This document shows positions 44,586 through 55,166 of a DNA stretch of 64,000 nt, piece by piece. The DNA lies in contig URWA01000010.1 of the NCBI GenBank assembly GCA_900551445.1, forward strand, positions 30,563 to 94,562, given 5' to 3'. This stretch comes from an uncultured Bacteroides sp. Its GTDB lineage: Bacteria; Bacteroidota; Bacteroidia; Bacteroidales; Bacteroidaceae. The position numbers were made by a program, and so were the translations under genes. How positions within the stretch are numbered: the stretch's first letter is position 1; every line of letters starts with the position of its first letter. The notes below the pieces were generated by a model. That model was not told the origin of the DNA and did not search any database. It was given only the letters and a program-made list of their open reading frames with translations.

Positions 44586-46655
44586 TTATAGACCGAATTC
44601 GATCCGATTGATAACGTGATTTTGGTAACATTCGTCTAATTCCACAAAATATCCGCTCCATCCCCATACTCTGACAATCAAATTTTTGTGTTGTTCGGGA
44701 TGTTTCCGGGCATGTAGCAGTGTCTCCCGGCTGACTGTGTTTAGTTGTAGTTGATGGCCGCCTAAAACGATGTAGGTTTTCACGAGCATACCCAGCTTTT
44801 CAATGGTTTCGTCATTGCTGAATACGGATTGATCGAACTCCAGGGTGAGGGGACCACCGTTGACAACACGGTCCAGATGTTGTTTGGTAAAAGATTTTAT
44901 GACGGATATAGGACCTTTTTGTTTTAAAAACAGGCTGGGGGAGTAATTAGCAGGAATCATTTCGCCATCGTTACGTCCGTCGGGGGTGGCACGTAATTGA
45001 TTGGAATGGAAAATGTAGTACATAGCGGTACCCGTACCTGCCCGGTAAACACCTCCGCGTTCATTTCGTTTATCGGCCAATGACCGATCAAAAGAGTCGA
45101 GAAGATCTTTGGCTATCAAGTCGGCATAGTCATTATCCTGTCCCATTTTGGGCGCTTCTTCTCTTAATTTTTTTTGTAACTCTTCGTAGCCTTTGAAGTT
45201 GCTTCTTATGGCAGTAAGCAGGGTTGTATAATCCAGGCTTTGCTCTTCGAAATAGTATTTTTTCAGGGCAGCAAGGGTATCGGTAGCGGTTGCAATGCCT
45301 GTTCCGTGGATTCCGTAGTTGTTGTAGTAGGAACCTTCCGAAATATCTTTGGCTCTTTCGATGGTGCCGTCCATCAGTAAAGACATCATTGGAGAAGGGA
45401 TGATGTAGAGATTGCGGTGTTTCTCGCAGATCGCATTGACCTCCTTTTGTATTTCCTGCTCCACCAATGTATAAAAGGATGAATAGTCCGAACAGGTATT
45501 TAGTTTTTCAAGGCACCGGTCTACACATCCGATTAAAGAAACGGCATCAATGTTAGGTATATCCATGGCTCGGTTAGGGATGATAAATTCCCAGCAGGCA
45601 GCCACTACGTAATTGTATGCGTCTTCTTTGGAATAGCCTTTCCGTATAAGTCCCGGAATGATGATATCATCATTGCTGTATTGGGGGAAACCCAGCCCTA
45701 TTTTGGTCAGACGGGAACCTAAAGTGAATATTTCGTCAGGGGTCTCTTGGTCTACACGAATGTTGATTTTAGGATCAATTAGTTTTAATTCGTAACTTGC
45801 CTGCAGGCACATTCGGGACAGGTCGTTGAATAAGTATTTGCCCTCCGGATCGCGTCCTCCCAAAACCAGGCTCTGCCCATTGTCACCTTGTTGCATACCC
45901 GGATACAGGTCGCTGTCCTTATTGCATACAAGGAAAAATTCTTCAAGCAGATCGAATGCTTCTTCTTTGGTGAGTGTTCCATTTTCCAGGTCCCTCTGAT
46001 AGAAAGGATACATATATTGATCGAAGCGGCCGAGGGTATTGTGATAGTTGCCTGCTTCCCAAATGGAGAAGTGGAGAATTCTCAAAAGCTGTAGAGCTTG
46101 TCTGAAGTTTTGAGCGCCTTCGGTCTTTATGGTATGTAAAGTGTGCGCAATTTCTGTCTCGTTATTGAGCAGTGCATATTGTTCATACTTCTCAATTAGT
46201 TTCTGTATGGATATGATGCATTGGTACATGCTATTGAGGAATACTCTCTCTTTTTCATTTAAGGAGGGATTTTCCTGACGCTTTCGGATCTCCTGTTTTC
46301 TCGCTTCCAGTCCGTGTTGAATGGTATAAGCGTAATTGGGGGAGATATTACATACCGTACCTTTTTCGTGGATGTAATATTTGTTTTTTATTTCGTTCCA
46401 TTCTTCAGGGGTGTATATATCCGGTACTTGCGTAAGGGTACGGGTAAAAACGATCTTTTCACCCGGAAGTATAACCGGGAGTTCAGCGTTCATCAAAGCT
46501 GCGAAACAGGCTGTAGCACGTTCTACAGGAGATAAACCTTGTTGGGCATAAATTGTGTTCAATTTGTCCAGCCCGATACTTGACGGTGTTCTCCTTTGTG
46601 AATGGTGTCGTTTATCTAAAATATACGTTTTTAGATAGTTAATTCTTTCGTTCAT
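44586..46655 (-). CDS. Glycyl radical enzyme of unassigned type
   Basis: A 689-residue glycyl radical enzyme in the pyruvate formate-lyase superfamily. The radical site is in LIVRVWGWSGYFVELDE near residue 665. The thiyl-radical Cys with the adjacent base is in VVAACWEFIIP near residue 360, a C-x-E arrangement as in diol or amine-cleaving and dehydrating members (CutC, glycerol dehydratase, hydroxyproline dehydratase), unlike the CC of pyruvate formate-lyase. It is about 100 residues shorter than those enzymes, and its active-site sequence matches none that I know. It overlaps its activase gene by four bases and is followed by a sugar transporter, so the substrate is probably a product of the glycan locus. 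It requires anaerobic conditions. Confidence 0.82.
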   Translation of the reverse strand: MNERINYLKTYILDKRHHSQRRTPSSIGLDKLNTIYAQQGLSPVERATACFAALMNAELPVILPGEKIVFTRTLTQVPDIYTPEEWNEIKNKYYIHEKGTVCNISPNYAYTIQHGLEARKQEIRKRQENPSLNEKERVFLNSMYQCIISIQKLIEKYEQYALLNNETEIAHTLHTIKTEGAQNFRQALQLLRILHFSIWEAGNYHNTLGRFDQYMYPFYQRDLENGTLTKEEAFDLLEEFFLVCNKDSDLYPGMQQGDNGQSLVLGGRDPEGKYLFNDLSRMCLQASYELKLIDPKINIRVDQETPDEIFTLGSRLTKIGLGFPQYSNDDIIIPGLIRKGYSKEDAYNYVVAACWEFIIPNRAMDIPNIDAVSLIGCVDRCLEKLNTCSDYSSFYTLVEQEIQKEVNAICEKHRNLYIIPSPMMSLLMDGTIERAKDISEGSYYNNYGIHGTGIATATDTLAALKKYYFEEQSLDYTTLLTAIRSNFKGYEELQKKLREEAPKMGQDNDYADLIAKDLLDSFDRSLADKRNERGGVYRAGTGTAMYYIFHSNQLRATPDGRNDGEMIPANYSPSLFLKQKGPISVIKSFTKQHLDRVVNGGPLTLEFDQSVFSNDETIEKLGMLVKTYIVLGGHQLQLNTVSRETLLHARKHPEQHKNLIVRVWGWSGYFVELDECYQNHVINRIEFGL

Positions 46656-47404
46656 ACAATTAGATTTTTGATATTATTTTCTTCAAATACATTATAGATT
46701 TGTGGCGCCTTTCCGGTATCGAACGGAGGATGATACGTTTCTCCGATCATTGCGTATTTGGCACCTGCTGTACGGTGATATCTAAGGATTTCGACACGTA
46801 TCAGGTTCCTGGCATCTTTGATTTTTTCAAGAATGGCACTCATGTTTTCCCGGGTATCATTAACACCCGGGATTAAAGGTATCCGAATGATAAAATCTCG
46901 TCCGGAATTACAGAGTAAAGCAAGATTTTCCAGTATAATCGTATTATCCACTCCTGTATATTTCCGGTGCATTTCCGGGTCCGTATGTTTGATGTCGAAT
47001 AAAATAAGATCAGCTAAAGAAGTAACCTCATTGAAAATGTGAGTGTTTGCGTATCCGCTTGTTTCGATAGCCGTATGTATGTCCGGAAGTTGTCGGAGCA
47101 GTTCGATAACAAAATCCGGTTGAAATAAGGGTTCTCCGCCGGTTAGTGTAACTCCTCCCCGGTTGAGCGTATAAATGGACCGGTTCTTTTCGATCATGGT
47201 AACCAATTCTTCCACAGCTATCTGATATCCACAAATACTTTTGACTCCTTTTTTAATCATGTATTGTGGCTGTGGCGATATACCTTCGGGATTATGGCAC
47301 CATGCACAGCGTAGAGGACATCCCTTGAGAAATATCGTTGTTCGGATTCCCGGTCCGTCATGGATGGCAAATTCCTCGACACTGAATATTGTTCCTGTTT
47401 TCAT
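46652..47404 (-). CDS. Glycyl radical enzyme activating enzyme (radical SAM)
   Basis: A 250-residue radical SAM activase. KGCPLRCAWCHNPEG carries the CxxxCxxC cluster motif, and VTLTGGEPLFQPDF the SAM-binding GGE region. The extra ferredoxin-type double cluster found in many activases is absent, as in pyruvate formate-lyase activase. The start is taken at 47404 (MKTGTIFSVEEFAIHDGPGI); the frame extends up to 47437 but the promoter box lies within that part. It installs the glycyl radical on the next gene's product. Confidence 0.9.
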   Translation of the reverse strand: MKTGTIFSVEEFAIHDGPGIRTTIFLKGCPLRCAWCHNPEGISPQPQYMIKKGVKSICGYQIAVEELVTMIEKNRSIYTLNRGGVTLTGGEPLFQPDFVIELLRQLPDIHTAIETSGYANTHIFNEVTSLADLILFDIKHTDPEMHRKYTGVDNTIILENLALLCNSGRDFIIRIPLIPGVNDTRENMSAILEKIKDARNLIRVEILRYHRTAGAKYAMIGETYHPPFDTGKAPQIYNVFEENNIKNLIV

Positions 47405-47424
47405 TGTGTTTGGATTAACAATGG

Positions 47425-47432
47425 CAAATATA
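47425..47432 (-). promoter_or_regulatory. -7 promoter box of the glycyl radical/GH127 operon
   Basis: On the minus strand TATATTTG fits TAnnTTTG, about 20 bases before the activase ATG at 47404. The roughly 230-base gap up to the end of the sensor gene also holds a short palindrome (ATTACC/GGTAAT, 47517-47534) that could bind a regulator. Confidence 0.5.
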
Positions 47433-47635
47433 TACATAATATTTTAAACAGGTACGAACTGGTATGTATGTTGTTGAGCATATATTCATATAATATTAAG
47501 AATATTAATAGCTCAAATTACCTTTATAGGTAATGTTTATGGGAGTAAAGACGATTATTCGACATTTACAAATAATGGATGTCTCAGATCACTGTTAAGG
47601 CGTAATGGACCGAATAAAATGGCAAAACGGTCTGT

Positions 47636-50600
47636 CTATTGGCTTTTACCGTTTTTAAATTCATTAGGTGTCACTCCACAAAAACGCTTGAATGTCTTAC
47701 TGAAATAGCTGGGATTATTGAATCCGAGTTGCCATGAGATTTCAGCAATAGTCAGATTAGTCTTTATAATCTTTACTTTAGCAACATCGATCTTGATTTT
47801 ATTGATAAACTCGGTTGCACTCAGGTTTAATAGTTTTTTCAGTTTATTGTATAGTTGAGTTCGACTGATATTCATGTGAGTGGTCAGTTGGTCGACACTC
47901 AATTCCGGGTCCTCAATGTGTTCGATGACGAATTGTGTCAATGATTTGATAAATTCCTCGTCTTTGTTGTTGAGTTCTTCATTGAGTTGGAATATTTTCA
48001 TGTCGTGATAATGTTCGCGGATATTATTTTTGGCTTTAAGCAAGTTGGTAATTCTAAGATTCAATTCATCGAAAGTGAATGGTTTTTCGATATAGGCGTC
48101 GGCTCCTGCAGATAAACCTTGCAATTCGTTTTCTTTCGAAGGCTGTGAAGTGATGAGAATGACCGGGATATGGGAGTATTCACGAGAAGTTTTAATATAT
48201 TTACTCAATTCATATCCGTCCATATAAGGCATCATAATGTCACTGATGATAATGTCGATGATATGTGTTTTTAGCAACTCTACAGCTTCCTGTCCGTTAT
48301 AAGCCGTTTTCACCTTATATAAACGGAGTAGCTTACTTTTTAAAATGTTATTGATATCCGGATTATCTTCCACCAAAAGTACAGTCATCTTTTTCTCGGC
48401 ATTTGCAGCATTCATATCCTCTTTTAGTCCGGAGTTATTGAGCAGGTATACAGTATCTGCCACTACGTCGGGTGAGTTAACGATATCCAAAGTTTCGTCC
48501 GGTGCAATCATATCCTTAGAGTCTTCGACCAAAGGTAATTTTACTTTAAAGGTCGTACCGCTATTTTGATGACTTTCTATCTCAACTGTTCCTGAAAGCA
48601 GCTGAACTAGACCATTCACCAAAGCCAGTCCAATACCCGTATTGGAATACTTTTGATCGGATGAATCGGTTTTGTGAAAAGGCTGCATGACAGCTTCCCG
48701 CTGTTCCGGATGAATATATGAACTGCTGTTATGACAGGAGAGAATCAATTGTCCGGAAGCTTTGTCTACATCAATCCTGAAGTTTATTTCACTTTGAGGA
48801 TCAGAATGTTTGAAAGCATTGCTGAGCAGATTACTGATGATTTTCTCTATCTTGTCTCTATCGAATACCGTATAATAAGAGTCGGCTGAAGTTGCATATT
48901 GAAAAACAATCTGCTTTTGTCTGAAGACGGGAATAAACAGTTCGAAGATGCTGCGTCCATAAGTCATAATATCTCCTTTGACATATTCGATGCGTGCATG
49001 GTCGGTTTCTACAGAACGAAATTCCAAAAGTTGATTGATCAGGAATTGAAGCCGTTGGATATTCCGATTGATGATTTTCATTTCTTCACCGGTAATTGTA
49101 TTGTTTCGTCCGATTGATATATCTTCGAATACAGCCATAAGGATAGATAAAGGAGTCTTAAACTCATGGGTGATATAAGTGAAAAAATTCAGCTTGTGTT
49201 TATTCAGTTCGCGCAGGTTGTTTTTTTCCATTCTTTCGATGCGGATATCCATTTTGTCTCGCATACGCACTTGGTAGAAGCGGACAATTATAAAACTGAT
49301 AAGAAGTCCGATAAGAGAATAAATAGTGATCATGAAACCACTCAGCAAAAAGTGAGGACGAATGTTAATGGTTATTTTCCGACGGTCGAATACAACTCCG
49401 TTTTTTCCTATGACCCGTACGTGAAATTGGTAGGTGCCCGGATCAAGGTTGGTATATGTGACTGATTGTGGGATTTGTTGTGTTGCATTCCATTCGGTCT
49501 CCATACCTTCCAGATAGTATTCACAGGAAAGTTGTGATTGGCAATTTTCATTATAGTTGATTACCAGAAAATCAAAAGTCAGGGTATTCATACCGTGAGG
49601 TAAGCGAATGACAGATGTGCTGTCGATATTATTCTGTAGAATGCCGTCCGGTGATGGTTGTACGTGTTTATTAAAAATCCTGAAATCCGAGAAAGTCAGA
49701 TGAATATCGTTTGTAGGACTGTTATGGTTCAGTCCTTCCGGTCGGAAGAAGCATACCCCATTGATACTGCCAAAGAAAAGGGTACCGTCAGGATCTTTAT
49801 AGCCCGGACAGGCATTGAACTGGTTGGAAACCAGATTATCGGATACTTTATAATGGGCAAAACTCCGACTTTCCGGATTGAAAGAGAAGATACCGTTATC
49901 CGTACTCATCCATAAATAGCCAAAGCTATCTTCCTGTATGGAATAAATATCTCTTTGGCGGAGTTCATTCTCCTTTCCGAACGCCTGTATACTGTCTGCA
50001 TGTGCATTGTATTTCATCAATCCTCCGTTGCTGGTACCGAACCAGACCTCTCCTTTGGAGTCAACAAAACTACAATAAATATTATCGCTGGCCATTGTTT
50101 TACAGCCTGTCACTCCTTTTTGATATCGATGGATACTATGGGTCGGAATATGATACCGAAAAATACCGTTGAAATGTGTGGAAAACCAGATATTTCCTTT
50201 GAGATCACGTGTGATGTCGTCAATACGTATAAGCCGGAATACATCCGGAAGGAAGGGAGTGAATGAATCGGTCCGGAAATGATAGATATTGACACCTTGG
50301 CTGGTTCCTATAAACATAGTATCAGGATTATGAACATAAAGTTTATAGATTGAATTATTGGATAGTCCCGCGTGTCCCCCTGCTATGTTTTTATATGAAC
50401 GAATATAGCCTTTTGCTAAATCGACTTTTTGCAACCCATCGATAAAGTTGCCAATCCAGATATTACCGGAGTGATCTTCGGCTAATGCATGGACATTATC
50501 TCCGTTTAATGACGGGTGTGTCGATTTGTTTAAATACCTGATGTGACCATCCGGGTAAAGAATAGAAATTCCATGATCTTCAGATGCAAACCACAAAGCT

Positions 50601-51664
50601 CCGTTTTTATCTTTAATGATGTTGCTGATTGCTTTTCCTTTCAGGTATTGTTTCCCATTATCTGCTATCAGGTAGTGGAAATTGTTTTCGGTCAGGCTGG
50701 TGTAACTGACCCCTCCGAAGAAAGTGCCGATCCACATAATGTCACTCCGGCTTTTATAAATAGTATAGATCGCATTATCGGTCAGTCCGGATTGGACATC
50801 TTTTGCATGCTGCCGATATTGTATGTAGCTGTTATCTGTATAGTCATAGATGAAAAGTCCGTTTTCGGTTCCGATCCATAAATTTCCACGCATATCTTCT
50901 TGGATGCAGCGAATATAACGCATATCCTTTCTGTCTTGTGAAGCGAACTCCACGGATACGAATTGATTATAGTTCTTGTTGTATCGGTACAGTCCGTTTT
51001 CGGTCGTTCCCAGCCATAGAGTCCCCTGAGAATCTTTATAAATAGAAGTAAACTCGACAGGATAATCAGGAGAAACTTCAGTGGCTGTGATTTTTCTGGT
51101 CATTTGTCCGTTTGGACGGAAACAATAAATTGTATTTGGACTCACTGCCCATACATTTCCATTTATATCCAGCGTTACTTTTACAATCAATCCTTTATGG
51201 AGTAGTGGCATACTTTGCTCCGTCTTGTTATATACGTATAGTCCGGAATCGGATGCAATGAAAACTGAACGTCCGTCGTAGGCCATGTCCAATACATATA
51301 GTGGGGCCTTGGTTTGCGGAACAATAGTGGTGAACTTCTCTCTCATCATATCATACAAGCACAGTCCTTCATTGGTACCCATCAATAGAGTATCCTGACC
51401 GAGGAGTAGCAGTTTCTCGATGCAGTTTGAAGAGAGTCCGTCATCTGACTTATAATATTGTTTGATGTTGTATCCATCATACCTGTTCAGTCCTTTGAGG
51501 GTTGCAATCCAAATATATCCTTTTGAATCCTGCAGAATATCCCGTACGGCACTATAGGTAAGTCCATGTTGACTACCCAGGGAGTGGAACATAAGTTCAT
51601 TCTGTTGTGCATATAGGATAACAGAAGAAAAAAATAAAATCAGGGTAAAAGTGCTCTTCTTCAT
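47636..51664 (-). CDS. Hybrid two-component system sensor-regulator (HTCS)
   Basis: A 1342-residue one-protein two-component system that senses glycan fragments in the periplasm and activates the locus. In order: signal peptide (from MKKSTFTLILFFSS), two seven-bladed propellers of regulator-propeller repeats (GLSSNCIEKLL, ENGLFIYD and similar, to about residue 680), a Y_Y_Y domain, one membrane helix (about 770-795), HisKA with HEFKTPLSIL, an HATPase with NTGIGLALVNGLVQLLSG, a receiver with DIIISDIMMPYMDGYE (Asp), and a C-terminal AraC domain (ISWQLGFNNPSYFSKTFKRF). The start at 51664 gives the signal peptide; the frame opens at 51688. It lies between two divergent arms of the locus and probably controls both. 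Confidence 0.92.
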   Translation of the reverse strand: MKKSTFTLILFFSSVILYAQQNELMFHSLGSQHGLTYSAVRDILQDSKGYIWIATLKGLNRYDGYNIKQYYKSDDGLSSNCIEKLLLLGQDTLLMGTNEGLCLYDMMREKFTTIVPQTKAPLYVLDMAYDGRSVFIASDSGLYVYNKTEQSMPLLHKGLIVKVTLDINGNVWAVSPNTIYCFRPNGQMTRKITATEVSPDYPVEFTSIYKDSQGTLWLGTTENGLYRYNKNYNQFVSVEFASQDRKDMRYIRCIQEDMRGNLWIGTENGLFIYDYTDNSYIQYRQHAKDVQSGLTDNAIYTIYKSRSDIMWIGTFFGGVSYTSLTENNFHYLIADNGKQYLKGKAISNIIKDKNGALWFASEDHGISILYPDGHIRYLNKSTHPSLNGDNVHALAEDHSGNIWIGNFIDGLQKVDLAKGYIRSYKNIAGGHAGLSNNSIYKLYVHNPDTMFIGTSQGVNIYHFRTDSFTPFLPDVFRLIRIDDITRDLKGNIWFSTHFNGIFRYHIPTHSIHRYQKGVTGCKTMASDNIYCSFVDSKGEVWFGTSNGGLMKYNAHADSIQAFGKENELRQRDIYSIQEDSFGYLWMSTDNGIFSFNPESRSFAHYKVSDNLVSNQFNACPGYKDPDGTLFFGSINGVCFFRPEGLNHNSPTNDIHLTFSDFRIFNKHVQPSPDGILQNNIDSTSVIRLPHGMNTLTFDFLVINYNENCQSQLSCEYYLEGMETEWNATQQIPQSVTYTNLDPGTYQFHVRVIGKNGVVFDRRKITINIRPHFLLSGFMITIYSLIGLLISFIIVRFYQVRMRDKMDIRIERMEKNNLRELNKHKLNFFTYITHEFKTPLSILMAVFEDISIGRNNTITGEEMKIINRNIQRLQFLINQLLEFRSVETDHARIEYVKGDIMTYGRSIFELFIPVFRQKQIVFQYATSADSYYTVFDRDKIEKIISNLLSNAFKHSDPQSEINFRIDVDKASGQLILSCHNSSSYIHPEQREAVMQPFHKTDSSDQKYSNTGIGLALVNGLVQLLSGTVEIESHQNSGTTFKVKLPLVEDSKDMIAPDETLDIVNSPDVVADTVYLLNNSGLKEDMNAANAEKKMTVLLVEDNPDINNILKSKLLRLYKVKTAYNGQEAVELLKTHIIDIIISDIMMPYMDGYELSKYIKTSREYSHIPVILITSQPSKENELQGLSAGADAYIEKPFTFDELNLRITNLLKAKNNIREHYHDMKIFQLNEELNNKDEEFIKSLTQFVIEHIEDPELSVDQLTTHMNISRTQLYNKLKKLLNLSATEFINKIKIDVAKVKIIKTNLTIAEISWQLGFNNPSYFSKTFKRFCGVTPNEFKNGKSQ

Positions 51665-51831
51665 TCGTCTCTTAATTACGTACAACACAAAAGTCTGAAA
51701 TAAAAACGAATCAAAAAGATACTTATGGTCACAAACTGATATTTATATTCACTATAGAAATATTTAATGTAAATATGAATATGCGTATCAGTGAATAATC
51801 TATTGTTTTACGGTTCGGTTCTCTTTTCGCT

Positions 51832-51839
51832 TACTTTTG
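51832..51839 (+). promoter_or_regulatory. -7 promoter box of the susC operon
   Basis: TACTTTTG matches TAnnTTTG and lies about 145 bases before the susC ATG. The long leader between them has no clear RNA fold that I can name. The rest of the 295-base region between the sensor gene and susC holds no gene. Confidence 0.5.
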
Positions 51840-51983
51840 CTGAAACAACAAACAGTAAAATATGCATGAAACAACAACTCAGTATGGAACCACACAAAAT
51901 GGACTCGTCCTGATCCGACTTCGGGACTTAACAAACAAACTAAAAATGTATGAATCCTTTTTAATGACTAAATTACTAATATT

Positions 51984-54900
51984 ATGAATCTAAAAGATCT
52001 GAACAACCTTAGAGCAGATACGGAAGGCAGGATAAAAGCCGTCTTCTTAATATGCATGTTTGTGCTGGTGTCTGCAGGTGGATTTGCTCAAAACACAAAG
52101 AGCATTTCGGGTACGGTGAGAGAGAAAGGCAGTAATGAAACTGTTATTGGTGCCACTGTACAAGTGAAAGGAACACACAATGGGGTGATTACTAATGAGA
52201 ATGGGGAGTATACAATTAAAAATGTATCTCCGGGACAAGTACTTGTTTTCTCAATGATTGGTATGAATACGGTTGAAAAAACTGTAGGTAGCCAAAATCG
52301 GATAGATGTACTGATGGATGCGGGAGTATTGATTGACGAGGTGGTAGTGACCGGTTATCAGACTCAGCGTAAAGTGGACTTGACCGGATCTGTATCCAGT
52401 TTGAGTTCCGATCAGTTCATGCAAACCAACCCGTTAAGTCTGGAGCAGGCTTTGAAAGGAAAAATATCCGGTGTGCAGGTAATGAACAATGATGGTGCGC
52501 CGGGTGGTGGAATTACGATTAAGATTCGTGGAGCCAGTTCTATTACGGCAGGTAGTTCACCTCTGTATGTCATAGATGGTTTTCCTCTCCCTATTTCGGA
52601 CGATCCTCTGGAAAGTCCTTTGGCTACTATCTCTCCTGATGCAATCGAGAGTATCTCTATCCTGAAAGACGTATCATCAACTGCCATTTATGGGGCACAG
52701 GGGGCTAATGGCGTTGTGTTGATTACTACGAAGAAAGGATCGGCCGGTATGAGTGAAATCTCTGTGAAGGCTACTTACGGTATCAGTAAACTGGCAAATT
52801 CTATTCCAATGCTGGGTGCGGAAGACTATATGCGTGCGTATATGCGTGATATGATTATGAGCGGACGCTGGCAAAATGCTGATTTCTATCAGGAATATAA
52901 AGATCAGATATGGAATACCAATCCTTCCCGTTTCCAATTCTATCCCGATCTTTGTTTGCAGAATGGTACTAAACAGAATTATGAAGTTTCTTACAGAGGG
53001 GGGACAGACCGCATACAGAACTCTACAATCTTTTCGTTGATGAATGAAGACGGTATTGCCATCAATACCGGATTTAAACGATTCTATTTCCAAACGAATA
53101 ATAGCATTAAATTGCTTCCGCAATTGACTTTGAACACAAATCTTTCATATGAACACAATATTCGTAGCGGTGCTTTCTGGACAGAAGGGAATATTTTTAA
53201 CGAAATACAGACTTTCTCTCCGCTTGTTCCTAAAGAATGGACTTTTCAGGAGATAGATGATAACCTTTACTATACAGGTAAGATGGATAACCCTTATAGA
53301 AAATTAAAAGATATTGATTACTCTAACAAGAATAATACTTTCTTCGGTCAGGCAGAGTTGGTTTACAATATCAATGATAACTGGTTTGTAAAAGGAGGTA
53401 TTGGTGTGCGTATACCCAAAGGTGAAGTGAAAGAATTTATCCCGAAAACCATTCAGAGAGGCTACGATAACAACGGATTGGCCACATACGCTACGCAAAG
53501 TGGATTAAATATGCGTGGAGTAGTCCAGGCCGGATTTAATAAAGTGTTCAACAAAGTACATAGTCTCTCGGTAAATGCCGTATACGAGGCTAATACCAAC
53601 AAGTATGAAACCTTTAATCAGGAATATTCTCAGTTTAATACCGATTTGGGATGGGAAGGTATTTATGATGCAAAAAGTGGTAATCATGTGAAATCTCCCG
53701 GTGTATCTTACGAGAAGATAGCAATGCTTTCGGGGGTATTGATGGCTAACTACTCTTATAAAGGGCGTTATTTATTGAAAGCATCTATGCGTGCTGACGG
53801 TTCTTCTAAATTCAGCCCTGATAATCGTTGGGGATTTTTCCCGTCCGGAGCATTGGGTTGGAGAGTTTCAGAAGAAGAATTTTTTAAGAATGTATCTTGG
53901 TTGGAGAAGAACGTTAATAACTTGAAACTACGTTTTAGCTATGGTCAGGTAGGTAACGATCAGATTGCTCCGTATGCTTATGCACAGACCTTATCTTCCA
54001 GCCAGAGACAAGCCATTTTTGGTGACGGAGCTATTCCGGCCTTGTACACCAGCCGTATGGCAAACCCCGAAATCAGTTGGGAAGTAACGGAAGAGTTTAA
54101 CGGCGGTCTCGATTTAGATATGTTTAATAACCGGCTGAATATTTCATTGGATCTCTATACCAAGACAACTCGTGATATGCTGCTTGAACAGAATCTGCCA
54201 CGTACTTCCGGTTTTGGAAAAGTAACCAGGAATATCGGTTCGGTACGTAACCGTGGATTTGAAATCAGTGTAGGCGGTGTGCTGATTGATAAGAAAGACT
54301 TTACGTGGAATGCAACAGTGAACTTTAGTTCCAATCAGTCCAAAGTACTGAGTCTAGGTGCTGAGACACAGATGTTGGAAGGGCGTCCGGTGGGTTCTGC
54401 TTCGGGTTCGGAAAATGTCCTGATAAAAAAGGGATATCCTCTCGGACTGTTCTATGGTTTGCAAATGGAAGGCATTCGCAGTAATTGGCATTCTGACTAT
54501 AATGGTATAGGCAGTGCTGATTCTCCTTGGTGGTATGCTACTGAAAGAGAGATGCCATACGGATTCCCATCTTTTGCAGATACTAATGGAGACGGGAAAG
54601 TGGATATGAGTGACCGTGTCGTGATAGGAGATGTGAATCCGGTATTTATCGGTGGCTTGAACACCCGTTTGCGCTGGAAATTCATTGAACTGGCTATGGA
54701 CTTCAGCTGGTCATACGGAAATGATATAATCAATGGTAATGTATACAATCTGATGAACAATGGCGATATTCGTAATAAGTCGGCTGTATACTATAAAGAT
54801 GCTTGGTTTGCTAATAATCCTACCGGTACTTTTACAGGTCCTGGTGCAATTGATTGGTCCGGGTATATGTGGGCTGCTTCCAACTCTGAAATGGTGGAAG

Positions 54901-55154
54901 ATGGTTCGTTCCTGAAGATGAATAACCTGGCTGTAACTTTCCGTATGCCGAAAAATATATTAAAGGCTTGGAAAATTAAGGACCTGGCTCTGACATATAC
55001 GATTAACAATGTTTTCTGTTTAACGAACTATTCGGGATATGATCCTGAGGTACGTAGTGGCAGCTCTGTAAATAATCGTATTCTTCCGGGAGTCGATATC
55101 TCGGCTTATCCGTATGCCCGGTCTCATATATTCTCACTTAATTTTAAATACTAA
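51984..55154 (+). CDS. SusC-like TonB-dependent oligosaccharide transporter
   Basis: A 1056-residue outer membrane importer. After a signal peptide comes a carboxypeptidase-regulatory-like domain (ISGTVREKGSNETVIGATVQ, about residues 42-120), then the plug with VVVTGYQTQRKVDLTGSV and ALKGKISGVQVMNNDGAPGG, and the 22-stranded barrel ending in SHIFSLNFKY with an aromatic last residue. With the SusD-like protein encoded 12 bases downstream it forms the pedal-bin import complex for oligosaccharides, powered by TonB. Substrate is inferred from the GH127 enzymes of the same locus to be arabinofuranosyl oligosaccharides. Confidence 0.93.
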   Translation: MNLKDLNNLRADTEGRIKAVFLICMFVLVSAGGFAQNTKSISGTVREKGSNETVIGATVQVKGTHNGVITNENGEYTIKNVSPGQVLVFSMIGMNTVEKTVGSQNRIDVLMDAGVLIDEVVVTGYQTQRKVDLTGSVSSLSSDQFMQTNPLSLEQALKGKISGVQVMNNDGAPGGGITIKIRGASSITAGSSPLYVIDGFPLPISDDPLESPLATISPDAIESISILKDVSSTAIYGAQGANGVVLITTKKGSAGMSEISVKATYGISKLANSIPMLGAEDYMRAYMRDMIMSGRWQNADFYQEYKDQIWNTNPSRFQFYPDLCLQNGTKQNYEVSYRGGTDRIQNSTIFSLMNEDGIAINTGFKRFYFQTNNSIKLLPQLTLNTNLSYEHNIRSGAFWTEGNIFNEIQTFSPLVPKEWTFQEIDDNLYYTGKMDNPYRKLKDIDYSNKNNTFFGQAELVYNINDNWFVKGGIGVRIPKGEVKEFIPKTIQRGYDNNGLATYATQSGLNMRGVVQAGFNKVFNKVHSLSVNAVYEANTNKYETFNQEYSQFNTDLGWEGIYDAKSGNHVKSPGVSYEKIAMLSGVLMANYSYKGRYLLKASMRADGSSKFSPDNRWGFFPSGALGWRVSEEEFFKNVSWLEKNVNNLKLRFSYGQVGNDQIAPYAYAQTLSSSQRQAIFGDGAIPALYTSRMANPEISWEVTEEFNGGLDLDMFNNRLNISLDLYTKTTRDMLLEQNLPRTSGFGKVTRNIGSVRNRGFEISVGGVLIDKKDFTWNATVNFSSNQSKVLSLGAETQMLEGRPVGSASGSENVLIKKGYPLGLFYGLQMEGIRSNWHSDYNGIGSADSPWWYATEREMPYGFPSFADTNGDGKVDMSDRVVIGDVNPVFIGGLNTRLRWKFIELAMDFSWSYGNDIINGNVYNLMNNGDIRNKSAVYYKDAWFANNPTGTFTGPGAIDWSGYMWAASNSEMVEDGSFLKMNNLAVTFRMPKNILKAWKIKDLALTYTINNVFCLTNYSGYDPEVRSGSSVNNRILPGVDISAYPYARSHIFSLNFKY

Positions 55155-55166
55155 TAAGGTACTGCC

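Noticed and set aside
44586..46655. Pyruvate formate-lyase assignment for the glycyl radical enzyme
   Set aside because: The adjacent double Cys of pyruvate formate-lyase is absent; the active site reads A-C-W-E, and the genetic context is sugar uptake.
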